From Arthrobacter woluwensis (GTDB lineage: Bacteria > Actinomycetota > Actinomycetes > Actinomycetales > Micrococcaceae), in the NCBI RefSeq assembly GCF_030816155.1, contig NZ_JAUSXR010000001.1, positions 1,302,001 through 1,366,000 on the forward strand: a stretch of DNA of 64,000 nucleotides. Reading direction: 5' to 3'. The notes under the pieces are model-generated. The model was not told where the DNA came from and did no database searches. It worked only from the letters and a program-made list of their open reading frames with translations. The translations under genes and the position numbers were made by a program. Positions within the stretch are counted from its first letter, which is position 1, and each line of letters opens with the position of its first letter. This document shows, in pieces, positions 1 through 9,500 of the stretch.

Positions 1-84
1 GGCCGGAACTTCGCCGTGGACCCGAACCCCTCTCTGTACGCGGACTTGAAGGTGCTGCTGGGGCCGGCCTGCCTTGACGCCTGA
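1..84 (+). CDS. dnaE: C-terminus of a gene cut by the window start, probably DNA polymerase III alpha subunit
   Basis: Frame 1 is open from the first base and stops with TGA at 82-84, giving the last 27 residues of a protein. The tail includes DLKVLLGPACL, which resembles the C-terminal end of actinobacterial DnaE (Asp-Leu-Lys-x-Leu-Leu-Gly-Pro). DnaE is the catalytic subunit of replicative DNA polymerase III. Only the tail is visible, so the identity rests on this short match and could be wrong. hisD follows 76 bp downstream. Confidence 0.5.
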   Translation, partial: GRNFAVDPNPSLYADLKVLLGPACLDA

Positions 85-148
85 CCGTGTGCCGTGGGTC
101 TGGCGCCCGTGTGACGTGGGTGCTTTCGGTCACCGACTCCAGGATCGA

Positions 149-161
149 TAAACTGGAGCGG
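149..161 (+). promoter_or_regulatory. -10 element of hisD, probably leaderless start
   Basis: TAAACT lies at 149-154, exactly six bases before the GTG at 161. The start point set by this -10 would fall on or beside the start codon. The spacer contains GGAG, so a short-leader reading with a Shine-Dalgarno cannot be excluded. Confidence 0.45.
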
Positions 162-1519
162 TGACTGACACCCATGACGCAATCCTGGACCGAGCCGACT
201 TCTTCCGCACCGTGGACCTGCGGGGCAAGCATCTGAACCGGACGGAACTCAAGGCCGCGGTGCCCCGGGTGCATGAGGAGTCGAATCAGCAGGCCGAGGA
301 CGCCGTGCTGGGCATCATCGCCGAGGTCCGCGCGGGTGGACATCAGGCGCTGCGGGACCTCGCTCAGCGGTTCGACGGCGTCACCCTGGACAGCGTGCGG
401 GTTCCCCGCGAGGCGCTGCGGGATGCCCTCGCCGGGCTCGACTCCGGGGTGCGTGCCGCCCTGGAGGAGTCCATCGACCGCGCCCGCCGCTTCGCCGAGG
501 CCCAGCGCCCGGCGAACGTGGAGACGGTGCTGGCGGAGGGCGCCGTCGTGCGTCAGCGCTGGATCCCGGTCAACCGCGTCGGCCTGTACGTGCCGGGCGG
601 TCTGGCGCCCCTGGCCAGCTCCGTCATCATGAACGTGGTCCCGGCGCTGGCGGCCGGGGTGGAGTCGGTGGCTCTCGCCTCGCCTCCGCAGAAGGACTTC
701 GGCGGTCTGCCGCACCCCACGATCCTCGCCGCCGCGGAACTGCTCGGTGTGGAAGAGGTCTACGCGATCGGCGGCGCCCAGGCGATCGTCTCCTTCGCCT
801 ACGGCGTCCCGGCGGACGGACAGGAAGAGGCGCTGGAGGCCGTGGACCTGGTGACCGGGCCCGGCAACGTCTTCGTGGCCACCGCCAAGAAGCTCGTCCG
901 GGGAGTGGTGGGGATCGATTCCGAGGCAGGTCCCACCGAGATCGCGGTTCTGGCCGACGAGACGGCCCAGCCGGCTCTCGTGGCCGCGGACCTGATCAGC
1001 CAGGCCGAGCACGATCCGCGAGCCTCGAGTGTCCTGGTCACGTCGTCGGTGGACCTGGCCGACGCGGTCCGGGAGGAACTGCTGCGCCAGGCCCGCACGG
1101 CCCGGCACTCCGAGCGCATCCTGACCGCCCTGTCCGGCCCGCAGTCCGGCGTGGTGCTGGTGGACGATCTCGAGCAGGGGATCGCCGTGGCGGACGCCTA
1201 TGCCGCCGAGCACTTGGAGATCATGACGGCGGACGCTCCGGCGGTTGCGGCGCGGATCCGCAATGCGGGCGCCATCTTCGTGGGCGACTACTCGCCGGTG
1301 AGCCTGGGGGACTACTGCGCGGGTTCCAACCACGTCCTGCCGACGTCCGGCACGGCGCTGTTCTCTTCGGGCCTGAATGTCACCACATTCCTGCGCGCGG
1401 TGCAGGAGATCGAGTACTCGCGTCAGGGGCTCTCCGAGGTCCGCACGCACATCGAGGAACTCGCCGAGGCGGAGAACCTTCCATCGCACGGCGAAGCGGT
1501 GTCGATCCGTTTCCGTTGA
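161..1519 (+). CDS. hisD: Histidinol dehydrogenase
   Basis: Zinc-dependent enzyme catalysing the last two steps of histidine synthesis: L-histidinol is oxidised to L-histidine with two NAD+. The 452-residue length is slightly long for the family (about 430-440). Visible family motifs are GPGNVFVATAKK near residue 232, SEAGPTEIAVLAD near 254, the zinc-site QAEHDP near 281 and AAEHLEIM near 349, whose His and Glu are catalytic. It begins with GTG at 161. The next gene, nrdR, has its own regulatory region, so hisD is probably not cotranscribed with it. No other his gene is in the window. Confidence 0.96.
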   Translation: MTDTHDAILDRADFFRTVDLRGKHLNRTELKAAVPRVHEESNQQAEDAVLGIIAEVRAGGHQALRDLAQRFDGVTLDSVRVPREALRDALAGLDSGVRAALEESIDRARRFAEAQRPANVETVLAEGAVVRQRWIPVNRVGLYVPGGLAPLASSVIMNVVPALAAGVESVALASPPQKDFGGLPHPTILAAAELLGVEEVYAIGGAQAIVSFAYGVPADGQEEALEAVDLVTGPGNVFVATAKKLVRGVVGIDSEAGPTEIAVLADETAQPALVAADLISQAEHDPRASSVLVTSSVDLADAVREELLRQARTARHSERILTALSGPQSGVVLVDDLEQGIAVADAYAAEHLEIMTADAPAVAARIRNAGAIFVGDYSPVSLGDYCAGSNHVLPTSGTALFSSGLNVTTFLRAVQEIEYSRQGLSEVRTHIEELAEAENLPSHGEAVSIRFR

Positions 1520-1539
1520 GCGCGCGACAAGACCTATGA

Positions 1540-1587
1540 CCACAACATGTGGTAATTACATCCTTGTATTTTTACAACATGTGGTTC
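1540..1587 (+). promoter_or_regulatory. Two NrdR boxes upstream of nrdR
   Basis: Two copies of a 10-bp core caacatgtgg lie at 1543-1552 and 1575-1584, a period of 32 bp (about three helical turns). Both fit the known NrdR box core CWATATATWG with C and G in the centre. Paired boxes with roughly 31-bp periodicity are the usual NrdR operator arrangement. The location right before nrdR implies autorepression. Confidence 0.75.
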
Positions 1588-1617
1588 TAAACTGACTTCA
1601 GCCATAGAGGAGGCGTA

Positions 1618-2067
1618 GTGTACTGTCCGTTTTGCCGTAACGCCGACTCCCGGGTGGTGGACAGCCGGGTCACCGAGGACGGTTCGTCCATCCGGCGGCG
1701 CCGCCAGTGCACCAATTGCTCGCGGCGTTTCACCACGGTGGAGACCACCAGCCTCTCCGTGCTGAAGCGCTCCGGAGTGGCTGAGCCCTTCAGCCGCAGC
1801 AAGGTCATCAACGGCGCGCGCAAGGCGTGTCAGGGACGACCCGTCACCGAGGATGACCTGGCGATGCTCGCCCAGGAAGTCGAGGAGACGGTCCGTGCCA
1901 GCGGCGCGGCCGAGATCAAAGCCCACGAGGTGGGGCTGGCGATCCTGGAACCGCTCCGGCGACTGGACGAGGTCGCCTACCTGCGCTTCGCGAGCGTCTA
2001 CCAGGACTTCGATTCGCTGGACGACTTCGAGAAGGCGATCGCACGGCTCAGGTCGCAGGAGGACTGA
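1618..2067 (+). CDS. nrdR: Transcriptional repressor NrdR
   Basis: ATP/dATP-sensing repressor of ribonucleotide reductase genes. The N-terminus has a zinc ribbon with Cys3, Cys6, Cys31 and Cys34 (CPFC and CTNC), followed by an ATP-cone domain at about residues 46-136. At 149 residues it has the normal length. The GTG start at 1618 is preceded by the strong Shine-Dalgarno GAGGAGG. The matching target in this window is the nrdH promoter at about 46.5 kb. The gene ends before a strong hairpin and faces ppgK. Confidence 0.97.
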   Translation: MYCPFCRNADSRVVDSRVTEDGSSIRRRRQCTNCSRRFTTVETTSLSVLKRSGVAEPFSRSKVINGARKACQGRPVTEDDLAMLAQEVEETVRASGAAEIKAHEVGLAILEPLRRLDEVAYLRFASVYQDFDSLDDFEKAIARLRSQED

Positions 2068-2132
2068 CCCCCAGGGGAGGGGCCACACAGCTCCCGGTGC
2101 CGGCGGAGGGGAAGCCGCCCGCACCGGGCACC

Positions 2133-2177
2133 AACGGAGAGGGCCTGTCAGCCACTGGCTGACAGGCCCTCTCCGTT
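2133..2177. terminator. Bidirectional hairpin terminator between nrdR and ppgK
   Basis: A perfect inverted repeat has 21-bp arms at 2133-2153 and 2157-2177 and a 3-base loop. It lies between two convergent genes and can serve both strands. There is no long T-run, as is common in high-GC actinobacteria. Confidence 0.8.
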
Positions 2178-2190
2178 CACGGGGTGAGGC

Positions 2191-2994
2191 TCATTTCACG
2201 AGCTTGTGGTGCTGCGCCACCTGAAGCGCCGCTCCGACGATCCCCGCCTCGTTCTTGAGCTTGGCCGGGATGATCGGGGTGCGGAGGTCCAGACGCGGAA
2301 GGTACTCGTCCGCGCGCTTCGAGATGCCACCGCCCACGATGAACAATTCGGGGGAGAACAGCATCTCGACGTGGCTGAAGTAGCGCTGCAGCTTGACCGA
2401 ATACTCTTCCCAGCTCAGGCCGTCGCGCTCACGGGCCACGGCGGACGCCTTGGACTCGGCGTCGAAGCCATCCAGTTCCAGGTGTCCCAGTTCGGCGTTC
2501 GGGACCAGCTTGCCGTCGAAGATGAAGGCCGAGCCGATGCCCGTGCCGAGCGTGATCACCAGGACCGTGCCGTCCACGTCCTCGCCCGCGCCGTACCGGA
2601 CTTCGGCGAGGCCGGCGGCGTCGGCGTCGTTGATCACCTCGACCGGGCGGTTCAGACGCTCGGAGAGCAGCGCGTTGATGTCCACGCCGATCCACGACTT
2701 GTCCACGTTCGCGGCCAGGCGGCAGACGCCGTGCTGGATGATGCCCGGGAAGGTCACGCCGACGGGCGCCTTGACGTCGGGTGCGTCCTCGCGCGAGCAG
2801 AGCTCGTCCACGATCTGCGCGACGACCTCGGAGACGGCCTCGGGGGTGGCCGGCTGCGGCGTGGGGATGCGGAAACGCTCGCCCACGAGCTTGCCGCTCT
2901 TCAGGTTGACGATCCCACCTTTGATCCCGGTGCCGCCGATGTCGACGCCGATCATGGCCGGGTGCTTCTTGCCGGTGTTCTCGTTCTTGCTCAC
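2191..2994 (-). CDS. ppgK: Polyphosphate glucokinase (ROK family)
   Basis: Phosphorylates glucose to glucose 6-phosphate with polyphosphate, and usually also ATP, in the cytoplasm. The protein has 267 residues. It has the phosphate-binding GVDIGGTGIKG near residue 16 and GTGIGSAFIF near residue 150, as in actinobacterial PpgK and the Arthrobacter polyphosphate glucomannokinase. Unlike the ROK repressor at 39.8 kb it lacks an HTH domain and the CxCGxxGC zinc motif. The start is GTG at 2994. It is a single gene, with map upstream on the same strand 46 bp away. Confidence 0.92.
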   Translation of the reverse strand: MSKNENTGKKHPAMIGVDIGGTGIKGGIVNLKSGKLVGERFRIPTPQPATPEAVSEVVAQIVDELCSREDAPDVKAPVGVTFPGIIQHGVCRLAANVDKSWIGVDINALLSERLNRPVEVINDADAAGLAEVRYGAGEDVDGTVLVITLGTGIGSAFIFDGKLVPNAELGHLELDGFDAESKASAVARERDGLSWEEYSVKLQRYFSHVEMLFSPELFIVGGGISKRADEYLPRLDLRTPIIPAKLKNEAGIVGAALQVAQHHKLVK

Positions 2995-3040
2995 GCTGAT
3001 CCTTCGGTGCTGCGGACGGTTGCAGGGGGCAGGCAGGCGC

Positions 3041-3919
3041 CTACGGCACTGTGAGAATCTCAGCGCCGGTATCGGTCACCACCAGGGTGTGCTCAAATTG
3101 CGCGGTCCGTTTGCGGTCCCGGGTCAATACGGTCCAGTCGTCCGGCCACATATCCCACTCGATGGTGCCGAGCGTGAGCATGGGTTCAATCGTAAACGTC
3201 ATGCCCGGCTCGATCACAGTGTTGTACGCCGGTGCGGCGTCGTAGTGCGGAATTATTAAGCCCGTGTGGAAGGCTTCGCCCACACCGTGGCCGGTGAAGT
3301 CCCGGACCACCCCGTAGCCGAAGCGCTTGGCGTAGGACTCGATGGTGCGGCCGATGACGTTGATCTCGCGTCCGGGGGCCACGGCCTTGATGGCGCGGCG
3401 GAGGCTCTCCTCGGTGCGTTCGACCAGGAGGCGGGACTCCTCGTCGACGTCGCCGACCAGGAAGGTGTAGTTGGTGTCGCCGTGCACGCCGTGGATGTAG
3501 GCGGTGATGTCGATGTTGAGGATGTCCCCGTCCTCGACCACGGTGGAGTCGGGGATGCCGTGGCAGATGACCTCGTTGAGCGAGGAGCAGAGGGACTTGG
3601 GGAAGCCGCGGTACCCGAGCGTGGAGGGGTAGGCGCCGTGGTCCAGGAGGAACTCGTGCCCGACGGCGTCGAGCTCGTCCGTGGTCACGCCGGGCGCGAT
3701 GTGTTTGCCCACCTCCACGATCGCCTGGGCGGCGATCTTGCTGGCGATGCGCATCTTCTCGATGGTCTCCGACGACTTCACGGCGCTGCCGGTGAACTTG
3801 GCGGGTGCCGGGCGGTCCACGTACTCGGGCCGCTCGATGTTCGGCGGCACAGGACGACGCGGGCTCACGATTCCGGGGGTGAGCTTACCCAGAGGTGCGG
3901 TTTCAGCTACTGGTGGCAT
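3041..3919 (-). CDS. map: Methionine aminopeptidase, type I
   Basis: Removes the initiator methionine from new proteins and uses two metal ions. The metal ligands are visible: the two Asp in [10 protein letters not shown] and HGDTNY, His in GHGVGEAFH, Glu in TIEPM and the last Glu in FEHTLVV. I chose ATG 3919 (292 residues) over the upstream GTG at 3940. A -10 hexamer TACTAT (3932-3927 on this strand) sits seven bases before ATG 3919, suggesting a leaderless message, and the GTG has no ribosome site. The roughly 45 residues before the catalytic core are an N-terminal extension of the kind seen in actinobacterial MetAPs. Confidence 0.95.
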   Translation of the reverse strand: MPPVAETAPLGKLTPGIVSPRRPVPPNIERPEYVDRPAPAKFTGSAVKSSETIEKMRIASKIAAQAIVEVGKHIAPGVTTDELDAVGHEFLLDHGAYPSTLGYRGFPKSLCSSLNEVICHGIPDSTVVEDGDILNIDITAYIHGVHGDTNYTFLVGDVDEESRLLVERTEESLRRAIKAVAPGREINVIGRTIESYAKRFGYGVVRDFTGHGVGEAFHTGLIIPHYDAAPAYNTVIEPGMTFTIEPMLTLGTIEWDMWPDDWTVLTRDRKRTAQFEHTLVVTDTGAEILTVP

Positions 3920-3960
3920 ACGTTTGATAGTAGTCGTCACTCACAAGGAGGAATGGAATC

Positions 3961-4125
3961 ATGCCGCAGTACTGGTACAACATGGTCACCCATCAGGTGG
4001 AGGAGGACGCCATGAGCGATTGGAGCCAGCTCCTCGGCCCCTACGACACGCGCGAAGAGGCCGAGAACGCCCCGCAGAGCGTGCAGCGGCACAACGAAGC
4101 CTGGGAAAAGGGCGACGAGGACTGA
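3961..4125 (+). CDS. Small SPOR-like protein of 54 residues
   Basis: A small ORF begins with ATG 3961 after a clear AAGGAGG ribosome site and ends with TGA at 4123-4125. The product starts MPQYWYNMVTHQVEE, contains LLGPYDTREEAENA and ends in a charged tail. This pattern (xYWYN, a polar stretch, GPYxTREEAExA) matches a short actinobacterial protein that databases usually label SPOR domain-containing. Its function is not known. It is divergent from map and convergent with panB. Confidence 0.75.
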   Translation: MPQYWYNMVTHQVEEDAMSDWSQLLGPYDTREEAENAPQSVQRHNEAWEKGDED

Positions 4126-4134
4126 TCGTTCTCG

Positions 4135-4152
4135 GACGTCCTGGAGGACGTC
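4135..4152. terminator. Short hairpin between the SPOR-like gene and panB
   Basis: GACGTCC at 4135-4141 pairs with GGACGTC at 4146-4152 around a 4-base loop. The stem is short, but it sits between two convergent gene ends. Confidence 0.35.
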
Positions 4153-5037
4153 TTAGAAGGAGTGCTCCGGGCCGGGGAAGGACCCGTCCCGGACCTCCTC
4201 GCCGAAGGTCCGTGCCCCTTCCAGGAGGTCCTGCCGGATCCGGGCGTACTGCTTGACGAAGCGCGCCATGCGGCCGCCCCGCAGCCCCATGGCGTCCTGC
4301 CAGACCAGGACCTGGCCCGTGGTCACGTTGCCGGCGCCGATGCCGACGGTCGGGATCGTGAGCGCCGCATCCACCTGCGCGGCGGTGGCCGCCGGGACCA
4401 TCTCCATCAGCACGGCGAAGGCGCCCGCCTCCTGCAGTGCCAGCGCATCCTCGACGAGCCGCGCGGCGTCGTCGCCCCGGCCCTGAACCCGGTACCCGCC
4501 CAGCGCATGCTCGCTCTGCGGGGTGAAGCCGATGTGGCCCATGACCGGGATGCCGGCCTGGACCATGGCGCGCACGGTGTCCGCGTAGTAGGCGCCGCCC
4601 TCCATCTTGACGGCGTGAGCCAGGCCCTCCTTCAGGAACCGGACCCCGGTGGTGACGGCCTGCTCGATCGAGGCCTCGTAGGAGCCGAACGGCAGATCCG
4701 CGAGCACCAGTGACCGCTTGGCGGCCCGTGCGACGGCGCGGCACAGCGGCAGCAGCTCGTCCACGGTCACCGGGAGGCTGGTCTCATTGCCGAACACGTT
4801 GTTCGACGCGGAGTCACCGATCAGCAGCACCTCGATGCCCGCCTCGTCGAAGATCTCCGCCGTGTACTGCTCGTACGCGGTCAGCATGGCGAAGTGACGG
4901 CCTTCCGCTTTGGCGGCCTGCAGGTGGTGCAGCCGCACGCGTCCGGCCGGAGCGGACGACGACGCCGCGGGGCCGCTGCCGTACGGGGCGCTCGTCTCGC
5001 CCGGGGTGCTGGAGCTGGCGGATTCACTGTGCGTCAT
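4153..5037 (-). CDS. panB: 3-methyl-2-oxobutanoate hydroxymethyltransferase
   Basis: First committed step of pantothenate (vitamin B5, CoA) synthesis: adds a hydroxymethyl group from 5,10-methylene-THF to alpha-ketoisovalerate to give ketopantoate. The product has 294 residues. Family motifs are LIGDSASNN near residue 73 (metal-binding Asp), KMEGG near 144, and GHIGFTPQSEHALGG near 166. The first 30 or so residues are a Ser/Ala/Pro-rich extension. TAAGCT lies seven bases before the ATG at 5037, with GGAG in between. Proximity to glnA2 and glnE is conserved in mycobacteria. Confidence 0.96.
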   Translation of the reverse strand: MTHSESASSSTPGETSAPYGSGPAASSSAPAGRVRLHHLQAAKAEGRHFAMLTAYEQYTAEIFDEAGIEVLLIGDSASNNVFGNETSLPVTVDELLPLCRAVARAAKRSLVLADLPFGSYEASIEQAVTTGVRFLKEGLAHAVKMEGGAYYADTVRAMVQAGIPVMGHIGFTPQSEHALGGYRVQGRGDDAARLVEDALALQEAGAFAVLMEMVPAATAAQVDAALTIPTVGIGAGNVTTGQVLVWQDAMGLRGGRMARFVKQYARIRQDLLEGARTFGEEVRDGSFPGPEHSF

Positions 5038-5187
5038 GTCTCCGAGCTTAATGCTGAACCGTCAGGGGCGCCGAATTACGGGACGCCGGTGGAATGACGG
5101 CCCACAGAGCCCCTGGCCTGGGTAGAGTTGCATGCAGCACAGTACAGCCCCGGCCTGCGCCGGGATCCAGAGGGAAGCGAGGGCAGC

Positions 5188-6528
5188 ATGGACCGCCAAC
5201 AGGAATTCGTGCTCCGGACCATTGAGGAGCGCGACGTCCGGTTCGTCCGGCTCTGGTTCACGGACGTGGTGGGCTCCCTCAAGTCCGTGGCCCTGGCCCC
5301 CGCGGAGGTGGAAGGCGCTTTCGCCGAGGGCCTCGGCTTCGACGGCTCGTCCATCGAGGGCCTCGCCCGCGTCTACGAGTCCGACATGCTCGCGCAGCCG
5401 GACCCGTCCACCTTCCAGATCCTGCCCTGGCGCGGTGAGACCGAGCAGACCAGCCGGATGTTCTGCGACATCCTCACCCCGGACGGTCAGGCCAGCGCCG
5501 CGGACCCGCGCAACGTCCTGAAGCGGACGCTCGCCAAGGCCGCGGACATGGGGTTCACCTGCTACACGCATCCGGAGATCGAGTTCTACCTGCTCAAGTC
5601 GGACAAGCCGGGTCCGGACGGACTGCCGGTGCCCGTGGATGAGGGAGGCTATTTCGACCACGTCCCCGGTGGCGTGGCGCAGGACTTCCGCCGCACCGCG
5701 GTGACCATGCTGGAATCCGTGGGCATCTCCGTGGAGTTCAGCCACCATGAGGCGGGCCCGGGCCAGAACGAGATCGATCTGCGCTATGCGGACGCCCTCC
5801 AGACCGCGGACAACATCATGACGTTCCGCACCATCATCAAAGAGGTGGCGCTCCAGCAGGGCAGCTACGCCACCTTCATGCCGAAGCCGTTCACGCAGCA
5901 CCCGGGTTCCGGGATGCACACGCACTTCTCGCTGTTCGAGGGTGACACGAACGCCTTCCACGAAGCGGGCGCCGAATACGAGCTGTCCCGCACGGCGCGC
6001 CAGTTCATCGCCGGGATCCTGCGCCACGCGCCCGAGTTCACCGCGATCACCAACCAGTTCGTGAACTCCTACAAGCGGCTGTGGGGCGGGGGAGAAGCCC
6101 CGAGCTACGTGTCCTGGGGCCACAACAACCGCTCCGCACTGGTCCGGGTCCCGCTGTACAAGCCGGGCAAGGGCAACTCCGCGCGGGTCGAGTACCGCGG
6201 GATCGATTCCGCGGCCAACCCGTACCTCGCGTACGCGGTCCTGCTGGGGGCCGGCCTCAAGGGCATCGAGGAAGGCTACGATCTGGCGCCGCCGTCCGAG
6301 GACGACATCGCGTCGCTGTCCACGGCTGAGCGCAGGGCCCTCGGCCACGACCCCCTGCCGGCCAGCCTGCATGACTCCATCAATGCCATGGAAAACTCCG
6401 AGTTCATGGCGGAGATCCTCGGGGAGCAGGTGTTCCAGCACTTCCTGAGGAACAAGCGCGCCGAGTGGAGCGACTACCGTCTGCAGGTCACGCCGTATGA
6501 ACTCCAGCGCAACCTGGGGATCCTCTAA
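5188..6528 (+). CDS. glnA2: Glutamine synthetase type I, GlnA2-like (no adenylylation tyrosine)
   Basis: Glutamine synthetase fold with all core motifs: GFDGSSIEG, HHEAGPGQNEID (metal-binding Glu), NSYKRL and RVEYRGIDSAANPYLAYA. The product has 446 residues, shorter than GlnA1. The region where GlnA1 has DLYELP reads DLAPPSEDD here, so the regulatory Tyr is missing and GlnE should not modify it. I chose ATG 5188 because GAAGCGAGGG precedes it; an upstream in-frame extension to 5128 has no family similarity. It is followed by glnE with a gap of about 10 bp, probably one operon. Its exact physiological substrate is uncertain, because actinobacterial GlnA2 paralogues can act on polyamines or other amines. 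Confidence 0.9.
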   Translation: MDRQQEFVLRTIEERDVRFVRLWFTDVVGSLKSVALAPAEVEGAFAEGLGFDGSSIEGLARVYESDMLAQPDPSTFQILPWRGETEQTSRMFCDILTPDGQASAADPRNVLKRTLAKAADMGFTCYTHPEIEFYLLKSDKPGPDGLPVPVDEGGYFDHVPGGVAQDFRRTAVTMLESVGISVEFSHHEAGPGQNEIDLRYADALQTADNIMTFRTIIKEVALQQGSYATFMPKPFTQHPGSGMHTHFSLFEGDTNAFHEAGAEYELSRTARQFIAGILRHAPEFTAITNQFVNSYKRLWGGGEAPSYVSWGHNNRSALVRVPLYKPGKGNSARVEYRGIDSAANPYLAYAVLLGAGLKGIEEGYDLAPPSEDDIASLSTAERRALGHDPLPASLHDSINAMENSEFMAEILGEQVFQHFLRNKRAEWSDYRLQVTPYELQRNLGIL

Positions 6529-6538
6529 CGCTGTGGCG

Positions 6539-9500
6539 ATGAGTGTCGCCCGCCGTCTCATCGCGGCGGGTTTCAGTGACGTTGAACGGGCCGAGCGCTT
6601 CCTGGCGGCTCCCGAGCTGGACGGAGTGGACCGGGACCTGCTGTTCGCCGGTCTCGTCCAGTCCGCCAATCCGGACGAGGCGCTGTTGTCACTGGTCCGC
6701 CTCCTCGAGAAGGAGAAGGCCGCTCCGGGAACGGTGGGGCGCCTCCTGCGAGGTGACCCGGAGGACGCGGAGGCGATGTACCGCCTCCTCGGCAGCTCCG
6801 TGGCGCTGGCCGACTTCCTGTTGCGGAACCCCGAGGAGCAGAGCCTCCTGGAGACACGGGTCAGCCCCGAGCCTGCCCGGGTCCCGGGCGAGGATCTTCG
6901 CGCCTCACTGCTGGCCTCCGTGGGCGCGGATCCCCGGGCCGCGACGCCGGTCGCCACCCTGACCGGGGACGAGGGCCAGAGCGCCCTGCGCGTCCGCTAT
7001 CGCCGGCACGTGACCGAACTGGCCATCCGGGACCTCGGGGCAGCGGATCCCCGGGATTACATGCCGCAGGTGGGCGCCGAACTCGCGGATCTGGCGGCCG
7101 CCGCCCTCGATGCCGCCCTGGCGGTGGCGCGGGCCGAGGCCGGCGTCAAGTTCTCGCCTCTCGACGTCGAAGCCGTCCGTCTCGCGATCGTGGGCATGGG
7201 CAAGTGCGGCGCCCGCGAGCTCAACTACATCTCGGACGTGGATGTCATCTACGTGCTGGACTCTGAGGGACTGGACGAGGTCCGGGCCGTGGAGATCGGG
7301 ACGTTCCTCGCCGGCACCCTCGCCCGGATCATCTCCCATCCCGGGCGCGAACCCGGGCTGTGGGAGGTGGACGCCAACCTCAGACCCGAAGGCAAGGACG
7401 GGCCACTCGTCCGCACCCTGGAATCGCACCGGCAGTACTACGCCCGCTGGGCGGAGAGCTGGGAGTTCCAGGCACTCTTGAAGGCCCGGACGATGGCCGG
7501 GGATCCCGAGCTGGGCCGCCGCTACCAGGAGATGGTGGAGCCCCTGGTCTGGTCTTCCGCGGGCCGCGAGGGCTTCGTCGAATCGGTGCAGGCCATGCGC
7601 CGCAGGGTCACGGACAACATCCCCGCAGCCGAACTCGCCCGCCAGATCAAGCTCGGCCCCGGCGGACTCCGGGATGTGGAATTCACCGTCCAGCTCTTGC
7701 AGCTGGTGCACGGCAAGGCAGATCCGTCCCTCCGGGTCAGGGACACGACGTCGGCCATCGCCGCCCTGTCCCATGGCGGGTACATCGGCCGTGCCGACGC
7801 CTCGGAGTTCGACCGGGCGTATCGGCAGCTGCGCGTGATCGAGCACCGCATCCAGATGGCGCAGATGCGCCGCACGCACCTCATGCCCGAGAAGGAGGAG
7901 GAGGTGCGGGCGCTGGCACGCGCCGTCGAAGGCTCGCTGAGCACGGCCCGCCCGACGGCGGACAGCCTCCTGACCTCGTGGCAGAAGACCAAGCGGCGCG
8001 TGCGCGAGCTGCACGAACAGATCTTCTACCGGCCCCTCCTCGGCACGGCCGCCTCCCTCAGCTCCGACGAGGCCCGCCTCAGTCCGGAAGCCGCGTCCGC
8101 CCGGCTCGCGGCGCTCGGCTACCGTGACCCCGAGGGCGCCATGCGCCACATCGCGGCGCTGACCAGTGGAGTCAGCCGCCGGGCGGCACTGCAGCGCCAG
8201 CTCCTGCCGGTTCTGCTGGGCTGGCTCGCCGAAGGACTGGACCCCGACGCCGGCCTGCTGGCCTTCCGCCGCGTCAGCGAAGCGCTCGGGGCCACTCACT
8301 GGTACCTGGGCCTCCTGCGAGACTCCCAGGCGGCTGCCGAGCGGCTGTGTCATGTCCTGTCGGACTCGAGGCTCATCGCGGACCTTCTCGAGGTGTCACC
8401 CGAATCGGTGGCCTGGCTGGGCAACAACAAGGAACTGGCCCCCGTGCCGTTCGAGACGCAGTGGCAGGAGATCCGGTCCAAGATGGCCCGGCACCAGGAT
8501 CCGTCGAGCGCCATGCGGCTCATCCGGCTGATCCGCCGTCGGGAGATCCTGCGCACCGCCATCGCCGACGCGGCCGGGATCCTCGACCAGGACGGGGTCT
8601 CCCAGGCTCTGTCCGACGCGGACCGTGCCGCCATCCTCGGCGCCCTCCACGTCGCCGAACGTCAGGCCGAGGCCCAGGGCGGGCTCCTGACTCGCGTGCT
8701 GGTGGTGGCGATGGGGCGGCAGGGCGGCCGTGAGATCGGCTACGGCTCGGACGCAGATGTCCTCTACTTACATCAGGCGCTGCCCGGGGTGTCCGAGGAG
8801 GACGCCCAGAAACAGGCGCTCCAGATCGTGGGACAGGTCTCCAGCCTGCTCATGCAGCCCCTCAAGCCCGCCATCCTCGCGGAGCGGGTCCTCTCACTGG
8901 ACGCGGATCTGCGTCCGGAGGGCAAGAACGGGCCCATGGTCCGGTCGCTCGAGGCGTTCCGGGTCTACTACGAGCGCTGGTCCCTCGTCTGGGAGGCCCA
9001 GGCGCTGCTCCGGGCGCGGCCGATCGCCGGCGATGACCGCCTGGCCGAGGCGTTCCTGGAACTGATCGATCCGATCCGGTACCCGGAGCACCTCTCGCCC
9101 CAGGACGAGCGGGAGATCCGTCGGATCAAGGCCCGGGTGGAGACCGAACGCCTGCCGCGGGGCGCCGATCCGTCCCGCCACGTCAAGCTCGGCCGGGGAG
9201 GCCTGAGCGATGTGGAGTGGCTCGTGCAGCTGCGCCAGCTGGAGCATGCCCACGAGCATCCGGGACTTCGGACCACCTCCACCATGGAGGCGCTGGCGGA
9301 GCTCGCGCGGCTTGGGCTCATTGCCGAGGAGGACGCGGCTCTGCTCGCCGATGCGTGGCGGCTGGCAAGCCGGGTCCGCAGCGCCAACGTCATCTGGTCC
9401 GGTAAAGCCTCAGACCTCCTGCCGTCCGCACGGCGGGACCTCGAAGCCGTGTCCCGGTGGTGCGGGCACCCGGCCTCCCACGCCGCCGAATTCGAGGAGC

